9,325 nt of DNA. Origin: Chitinophaga pinensis. Lineage in GTDB: Bacteria > Bacteroidota > Bacteroidia > Chitinophagales > Chitinophagaceae. How positions within the stretch are numbered: position 1 is the stretch's first letter; each line of letters begins with the position of its first letter. The DNA is taken from NCBI GenBank assembly GCA_943331145.2, contig CALQKL020000069.1:1-9325 (forward strand), read 5' to 3'. The notes under the pieces were generated by a model. It saw only the letters and a list, made by a program, of their open reading frames with translations. It was not told the origin of the DNA and did no database searches. Below, in pieces: positions 6,407 through 9,325 of the stretch. Both the position numbers and the translations under genes were made by a program.

Positions 6407-7126
6407 ATGTTTAGTAAGTATTATGATGATTTCATTCAAAGCAAAAAATATGTTTTATTAACAGTTTTAGCAATCATTGCCAGTTACTCTGTTTATACCT
6501 ATTGCAGTGTAAATTATATAATTTACTTAAGCGATGAAAATGCATTATTTGAGCTTTCTACTGCTTTGTTTTTTTTAATTTCGTCTGTTATTTTAATTCT
6601 GTTATTTAAACGCACCAAAAACATCTTTTTTATTCTACTCTCAATCTTGTTTTTTGTTGGGGCAGGTGAAGAAATTAGCTGGGGTCAACATTTATTGCAC
6701 TTTACAACACCTAATTATTTAAATAAAGTAAATGTTCAACACGAGTTTAATTTACATAACATTGAAGTATTTAATACTGGAAATTTTGATGGGTCAAAAA
6801 AAACTGGATTGCATAGATTATTAGAAATAAATTTTTTATTCAGACTATTTTGTCTTTTTTATGGTATTATAATTCCATTCTTAATGATGCAGTCAAAAAA
6901 AATAACCGATTTTATCAATTACATAAAAATGCCCACGCCCAATTTATCTGTTGGTGTTTTCTTTATGATTAATTGGATTGTGTATAAATTGGTATTGATG
7001 GTTTTGCCTGAAGGGAATAATATTTATTATTACTTAACGGCTTCCGAAATTTTCGAATGCATTGATGCTTTTATTTTTCTTTGCATCAGCTACGCGTATT
7101 ATCGATTTAGTTTTAAAAATGGATAG
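6407..7126 (+). CDS. Polytopic membrane protein with GEEISWGQ motif, function unknown
   Basis: The 239-residue protein has about six likely membrane segments, near residues 15-35, 48-67, 72-92, 141-161, 183-203 and 212-232. Polar residues cluster in a way that suggests a buried site: DENALFE (43-49) before the second helix, GAGEEISWGQHLL (85-97) at the end of the third, NVQHEFNLHN (109-118) in the following loop, and SEIFECIDA (213-221) in the last helix. I recall EISWGQ...NxQxExNLHN as a recurring pattern in uncharacterised bacterial membrane proteins. The acidic, His and Asn residues would suit a metal-dependent membrane enzyme, but that is speculation. The gene lies 120 bp after AMP nucleosidase without an obvious terminator between them, so partial read-through is possible. 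TAGATTTT at 6333-6340 is a possible weak -7 box. Confidence 0.8.
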   Translation: MFSKYYDDFIQSKKYVLLTVLAIIASYSVYTYCSVNYIIYLSDENALFELSTALFFLISSVILILLFKRTKNIFFILLSILFFVGAGEEISWGQHLLHFTTPNYLNKVNVQHEFNLHNIEVFNTGNFDGSKKTGLHRLLEINFLFRLFCLFYGIIIPFLMMQSKKITDFINYIKMPTPNLSVGVFFMINWIVYKLVLMVLPEGNNIYYYLTASEIFECIDAFIFLCISYAYYRFSFKNG

Positions 7127-7172
7127 TATGATGGATGAAATACATTTCGTTTTGAGATTTTTCTCATAATAT

Positions 7173-7218
7173 GTTTGTGGTTTGGCGTTTGTTGTTTGGC
7201 GTTTGTTGTTTGTGGTTT
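7173..7218. repeat. GTTTGnn heptamer tandem repeat
   Basis: Six in-phase 7-mers read GTTTGTG, GTTTGGC, GTTTGTT, GTTTGGC, GTTTGTT, GTTTGTG, followed by a partial GTTT. The first five positions never vary, and only the last two change. The block lies between the membrane protein gene and the queA promoter and is not coding in any frame I would accept. Confidence 0.85.
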
Positions 7219-7299
7219 AAAAACCTAATCCAATCCATTATCTAGCATTCAACATCTACTCTACTCAAATTCTTTCACTGCTTTTTAAATTAAATAAAT

Positions 7300-7307
7300 T
7301 ATATTTG
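7300..7307 (+). promoter_or_regulatory. -7 promoter box of queA
   Basis: TATATTTG is a perfect TAnnTTTG match. The implied start near 7314 is just before the structured leader at 7319-7389. The -33 region holds no clear TTTG. Confidence 0.6.
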
Positions 7308-7318
7308 CGCTTCAAAAT

Positions 7319-7389
7319 CATGCCGTAACATGATAAGTGCCTTTATTAAGGCTTAAATGACAATTGCAATCTTATTGCATCGCGGCATG
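7319..7389 (+). promoter_or_regulatory. Three-helix structured leader of queA (candidate cis-regulatory RNA)
   Basis: The leader begins and ends with complementary arms CATGCCG (7319-7325) and CGGCATG (7383-7389), a 7-bp closing helix. Inside are two hairpins: GCCTT/AAGGC with loop TATT (7339-7352) and TGCAAT/ATTGCA with loop CTT (7365-7379). Together they form a three-way junction that ends 23 nt before the queA ATG. It sits immediately after the predicted transcription start. I do not recognise it as a known preQ1 or SAM riboswitch class, and it is not a canonical tRNA. A regulatory role is inferred from position and structure. Confidence 0.5.
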
Positions 7390-7412
7390 TATAAAACCTA
7401 AAAACAATATAC

Positions 7413-8462
7413 ATGAAGTTATCACAGTTCCGTTTCGACCTCCCATTAAATTTAATTGCACAAAATCCAACAAAAAGAAGAGAAGATAGTCGCTTAATGG
7501 TGATTCATCGTAAAACCGGTCATATTGAAGATCGTACCTTTTCCGACATCATGGAATATTATGATGATAAGGATGTGTTTGTGGTAAACAACACCAAAGT
7601 TTTCCCTGCAAGAATGTATGGTAGAAAAGAAAAGACAGGTGCAAAAATTGAAGTTTTTTTATTAAGAGAACTTAATAAAGCCAATAAATTATGGGATGTA
7701 ATTGTGGATCCTGCTCGTAAAATCAGGGTTGGGAATAAATTATATTTTGGCGAAAACGACGAATTGGTTGCAGAAGTAATCGACAATACAACCAGCCGTG
7801 GAAGAACCATAAGATTTCTTTGGGATGGCACAGAGGAAGAGTTTCGTCAGATGTTGGAGTTGATGGGAGAAACCCCATTACCAAAGTACATCAAAAGAAA
7901 ACCAGAAGAAGAAGACAAAGAAAGATATCAAACCGTTTATGCAAAATATGAAGGAGCCGTTGCTGCACCTACTGCTGGTTTGCATTTTAGTAAAGAATTG
8001 ATTAAACGTTTGGAAATTCAAGGAATTCGTTTTGCAGAAGTCACCTTGCACACTGGATTAGGCACTTTCCGCCAAATTGAGGTAGAAGATTTGAGTAAGC
8101 ATAAAATGGATGCTGAGTATTATAAAGTAGATGAAACAGCTTGTGCCATTGTAAACAAAGCCAAAGAAGGTAATCATAGAATTTGTTCTATCGGAACAAC
8201 CACAATGCGTGCGATGGAAACTTCATATACTGCACAAAAATTATTAAAGCCATCAGAAGGTTGGACAAATCATTTTATCCACCCACCTTACAATTTCAAT
8301 GTTGCAGATTCATTGGTAAGTAATTTTCATTTGCCAAAATCGAGTTTGATGATCATGGCATGTGCATTTGCAGGTTATGATTTGATGATGGATGCATATC
8401 AAAAAGCTATAAAAGATAAGTATCGCTTTTTCAGTTATGGAGATGCAATGTTGATTATATAA
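7413..8462 (+). CDS. queA: S-adenosylmethionine:tRNA ribosyltransferase-isomerase
   Basis: The 349-residue enzyme transfers and isomerises the ribosyl part of S-adenosylmethionine onto 7-aminomethyl-7-deazaguanine at the tRNA wobble position. This makes epoxyqueuosine, the penultimate step of queuosine synthesis (EC 2.4.99.17). The full family length is present. Conserved segments in order are FRFDLPLNLIAQNP (6-19), VFVVNNTKVFPARMYG (55-70), RYQTVYAKYEGAVAAPTAGLHF, VTLHTGLGTFRQI, SKHKMDAEYY, SIGTTTMRAMET, TNHFIHPPYNF, SNFHLPKSSLMIMACAFAG and the C-terminal YRFFSYGDAMLI. No residue looks missing. It is monocistronic, with a perfect -7 box at 7300-7307, a structured leader at 7319-7389 and a terminator at 8484-8511. 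Other queuosine genes are not in the window. Confidence 0.97.
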   Translation: MKLSQFRFDLPLNLIAQNPTKRREDSRLMVIHRKTGHIEDRTFSDIMEYYDDKDVFVVNNTKVFPARMYGRKEKTGAKIEVFLLRELNKANKLWDVIVDPARKIRVGNKLYFGENDELVAEVIDNTTSRGRTIRFLWDGTEEEFRQMLELMGETPLPKYIKRKPEEEDKERYQTVYAKYEGAVAAPTAGLHFSKELIKRLEIQGIRFAEVTLHTGLGTFRQIEVEDLSKHKMDAEYYKVDETACAIVNKAKEGNHRICSIGTTTMRAMETSYTAQKLLKPSEGWTNHFIHPPYNFNVADSLVSNFHLPKSSLMIMACAFAGYDLMMDAYQKAIKDKYRFFSYGDAMLII

Positions 8463-8483
8463 TAGAAATCAAAATCATATTTT

Positions 8484-8511
8484 AAAGCCTCGAATTATTC
8501 GGGGCTTTTTT
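8484..8511 (+). terminator. Intrinsic terminator of queA
   Basis: AAAGCCTCG at 8484-8492 pairs with CGGGGCTTT at 8500-8508 (one T-G wobble) around a 7-nt loop, and the T run extends to 8511. It lies 22 bp after the queA stop and just before the first copy of the repeat array. Confidence 0.9.
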
Positions 8512-8517
8512 ATGCAT

Positions 8518-8659
8518 AAAAAAAAGGGCCGTGATAGAAATCGCAGCCCGTATTAATCCAATATCCTATGAAAAACCATCTTTAAAACGATAACATGTTG
8601 ATTTTATTGCGTTTGTATAATTTATTTTGAAAGATTTTATTTAATACTCAGATAAATTC
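8518..8659. repeat. Intergenic repeat, copy 1
   Basis: This is the first of three near-identical units. Bases 8521-8579 (59 bp) are identical in copies 1, 2 and 3, after which similarity continues with scattered changes. Copy 1 and copy 2 stay alike to the shared GATAAATTC at 8651-8659. It contains the GC-rich hairpin at 8526-8549 next to an A run, and the micro-frame ATGAAAAACCATCTTTAA at 8568-8585. Nothing else in 8463-9325 looks like a protein gene. Confidence 0.92.
8526..8549 (-). terminator. Terminator-like hairpin of repeat copy 1 (minus strand)
   Basis: GGGCCGTGAT at 8526-8535 pairs with ATCGCAGCCC at 8540-8549 around a 4-nt loop, with one mismatch and one wobble on either strand. Read on the minus strand, the stem is followed by about eight T (8525-8518), the layout of an intrinsic terminator. 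The same structure is at 8726-8749 and 8936-8959. Confidence 0.55.
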
Positions 8660-8686
8660 GATTTTTTCAATCTAGAAATAAATACT

Positions 8687-8714
8687 TTTTGAATTTTGAC
8701 TTTTGACTTCCCAA
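8687..8714. repeat. T-rich heptamer block before repeat copy 2
   Basis: Four in-phase 7-mers read TTTTGAA, TTTTGAC, TTTTGAC, TTCCCAA. The block ends 4 bp before the A run that opens repeat copy 2. Confidence 0.7.
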
Positions 8715-8718
8715 AAAT

Positions 8719-8860
8719 AAAAAAAGGGCCGTGATAGAAATCGCAGCCCGTATTAATCCAATATCCTATGAAAAACCATTGTTAAAACGATAATGCGTTG
8801 ATTTTATTGCGTTTGTGAAAATAAATTTGAAAGATTTTATTTAAAACCTCAGATAAATTC
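8719..8860. repeat. Intergenic repeat, copy 2
   Basis: It begins 200 bp after copy 1 in register (AAAAAGGGCC at 8721 versus 8521). The 59-bp core is identical, and the hairpin lies at 8726-8749. The micro-frame at 8768-8785 reads MKNHC-stop. The tail AAAGATTTTATTTAA and AGATAAATTC are shared with copy 1. Confidence 0.92.
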
Positions 8861-8890
8861 TGAATTCCATCTGGTCAGGACATAAACAGT

Positions 8891-8925
8891 TTTTGAATTT
8901 TTAATTTTGACTTTAGACTTTCCAA
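8891..8925. repeat. T-rich heptamer block before repeat copy 3
   Basis: Five in-phase 7-mers read TTTTGAA, TTTTTAA, TTTTGAC, TTTAGAC, TTTCCAA. As with copy 2, it opens with TTTTGAA and closes with a TTYCCAA unit just before the repeat's A run. Confidence 0.7.
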
Positions 8926-8929
8926 AATG

Positions 8930-9053
8930 AAAAAAGGGCCGTGATAGAAATCGCAGCCCGTATTAATCCAATATCCTATGAAAAACCATTCTTAAAACGA
9001 TAATGTGTTGATTTTATTGCATTTGTAATAATTAATTTGAAAGTTTTTTTTCT
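8930..9053. repeat. Intergenic repeat, copy 3
   Basis: It begins 210 bp after copy 2 in register. The 59-bp core is identical, the hairpin is at 8936-8959, and the micro-frame at 8978-8995 reads MKNHS-stop. The similarity to copies 1 and 2 fades after the TTTGAAAG near 9037-9043, so this copy is shorter at its far end. Confidence 0.9.
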
Positions 9054-9136
9054 GACAAATACTTATTAATTTTTATCTTCCTAGATGTGCGCTCTTTTCT
9101 ACTTATGATTTGGAGATGTTGGCTCGCGGCATGCTC

Positions 9137-9157
9137 TTTTTACTTTTCATTTTTCCC
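9137..9157. repeat. T-rich heptamer block before the decayed repeat copy
   Basis: Three in-phase 7-mers read TTTTTAC, TTTTCAT, TTTTCCC, followed by the A run of the fourth repeat. Confidence 0.5.
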
Positions 9158-9210
9158 AAAAAAAAGGACCATGATTTAAATCGAGAACCCCATTAATTTA
9201 ATAGCTTTTA
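9158..9210. repeat. Intergenic repeat, decayed copy 4
   Basis: Aligned from AAAAAGGACC at 9161, this stretch still follows the core (AAAAAGGnCC, TGAT, AAATCG, ATTAAT), with many changes. The GC stem has lost most of its pairing, and the ATG of the micro-frame is gone. It lies 230 bp after copy 3 in register. The remainder, 9211-9325, is almost pure A/T with an AATAATAA/TTATTATT hairpin at 9224-9244 and no gene I can support. Confidence 0.65.
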
Positions 9211-9325
9211 ATTTATTTATCATAATAATAAATTGATTATTATTTATTTATAATAACCATATAAATATTTATTTTAAATAAAAACTTTAAGCTACCCAAA
9301 TTAAACTTCAGTTCGCATTAACTTG

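Noticed and set aside
7319..7389. tRNA gene, because of the 7-bp closing helix and 71-nt size
   Set aside because: There is no T-loop consensus, no 7-nt anticodon loop and no D-loop GG. The inner hairpins have loops of 4 and 3 nt.
9124..9133. TCGCGGCATG shared with the queA leader (7380-7389)
   Set aside because: A 10-bp match without matching flanks or a partner arm nearby may be chance.
8521..9210. CRISPR array or integron attC array
   Set aside because: Units are 200-230 bp apart with AT-rich, heptamer-bearing spacers. There are no cas or integrase genes, no cassette genes, and no typical repeat length of 24-40 bp with uniform spacers.

Overview
The window looks like chromosome from a member of the Bacteroidota, probably Chitinophagales/Chitinophagaceae. 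It is AT-rich. Shine-Dalgarno sequences are absent before most starts. Several genes are preceded by copies of the Bacteroidota -7 promoter box (TAnnTTTG). The encoded proteins, including a glycine-tailed RRM protein, a short AMP nucleosidase and a lipoprotein subtilase, are of kinds common in that phylum. The taxonomic call is an inference from these features, not from a marker-gene comparison.

Layout. Bases 1-492 (minus) carry the N-terminal 164 codons of the 2-oxoglutarate dehydrogenase E1 subunit (sucA), cut by the window edge. Divergent from it is rpsT (bS20) with its own promoter and terminator. Next comes the conserved rpsF-rpsR-rplI cluster (bS6, bS18, bL9), closed by a strong hairpin terminator. 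A monocistronic RRM RNA-binding protein with a Gly/Arg tail follows. Bases 3005-3371 are non-coding and hold a cluster of four palindromes (REP-like) and a tandem heptamer block. A small membrane protein (3372-3758) converges on, and overlaps by 8 bp, a minus-strand subtilisin-family lipoprotein. Divergent from the peptidase is AMP nucleosidase, then an unrecognised polytopic membrane protein with a GEEISWGQ motif, another heptamer block, and queA behind a structured leader.

From 8463 to the end there is no convincing protein gene. This stretch holds three nearly identical copies, plus a decayed fourth, of a repeat spaced 200-230 bp apart. Each contains a GC-rich hairpin next to an A/T tract, and the three good copies contain a tiny conserved reading frame, MKNHx-stop. 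Each copy after the first is preceded by a short T-rich heptamer block.

The genes are mostly independent housekeeping units (translation, TCA cycle, purine salvage, tRNA queuosine modification) and not one pathway. The most unusual material is non-coding: the 3' repeat array, the three-helix leader of queA, the REP-like cluster, and the recurring 7-bp-period T-rich blocks. Among proteins, the subtilase stands out for a CxxCH motif and a Thr where the oxyanion-hole Asn is expected.
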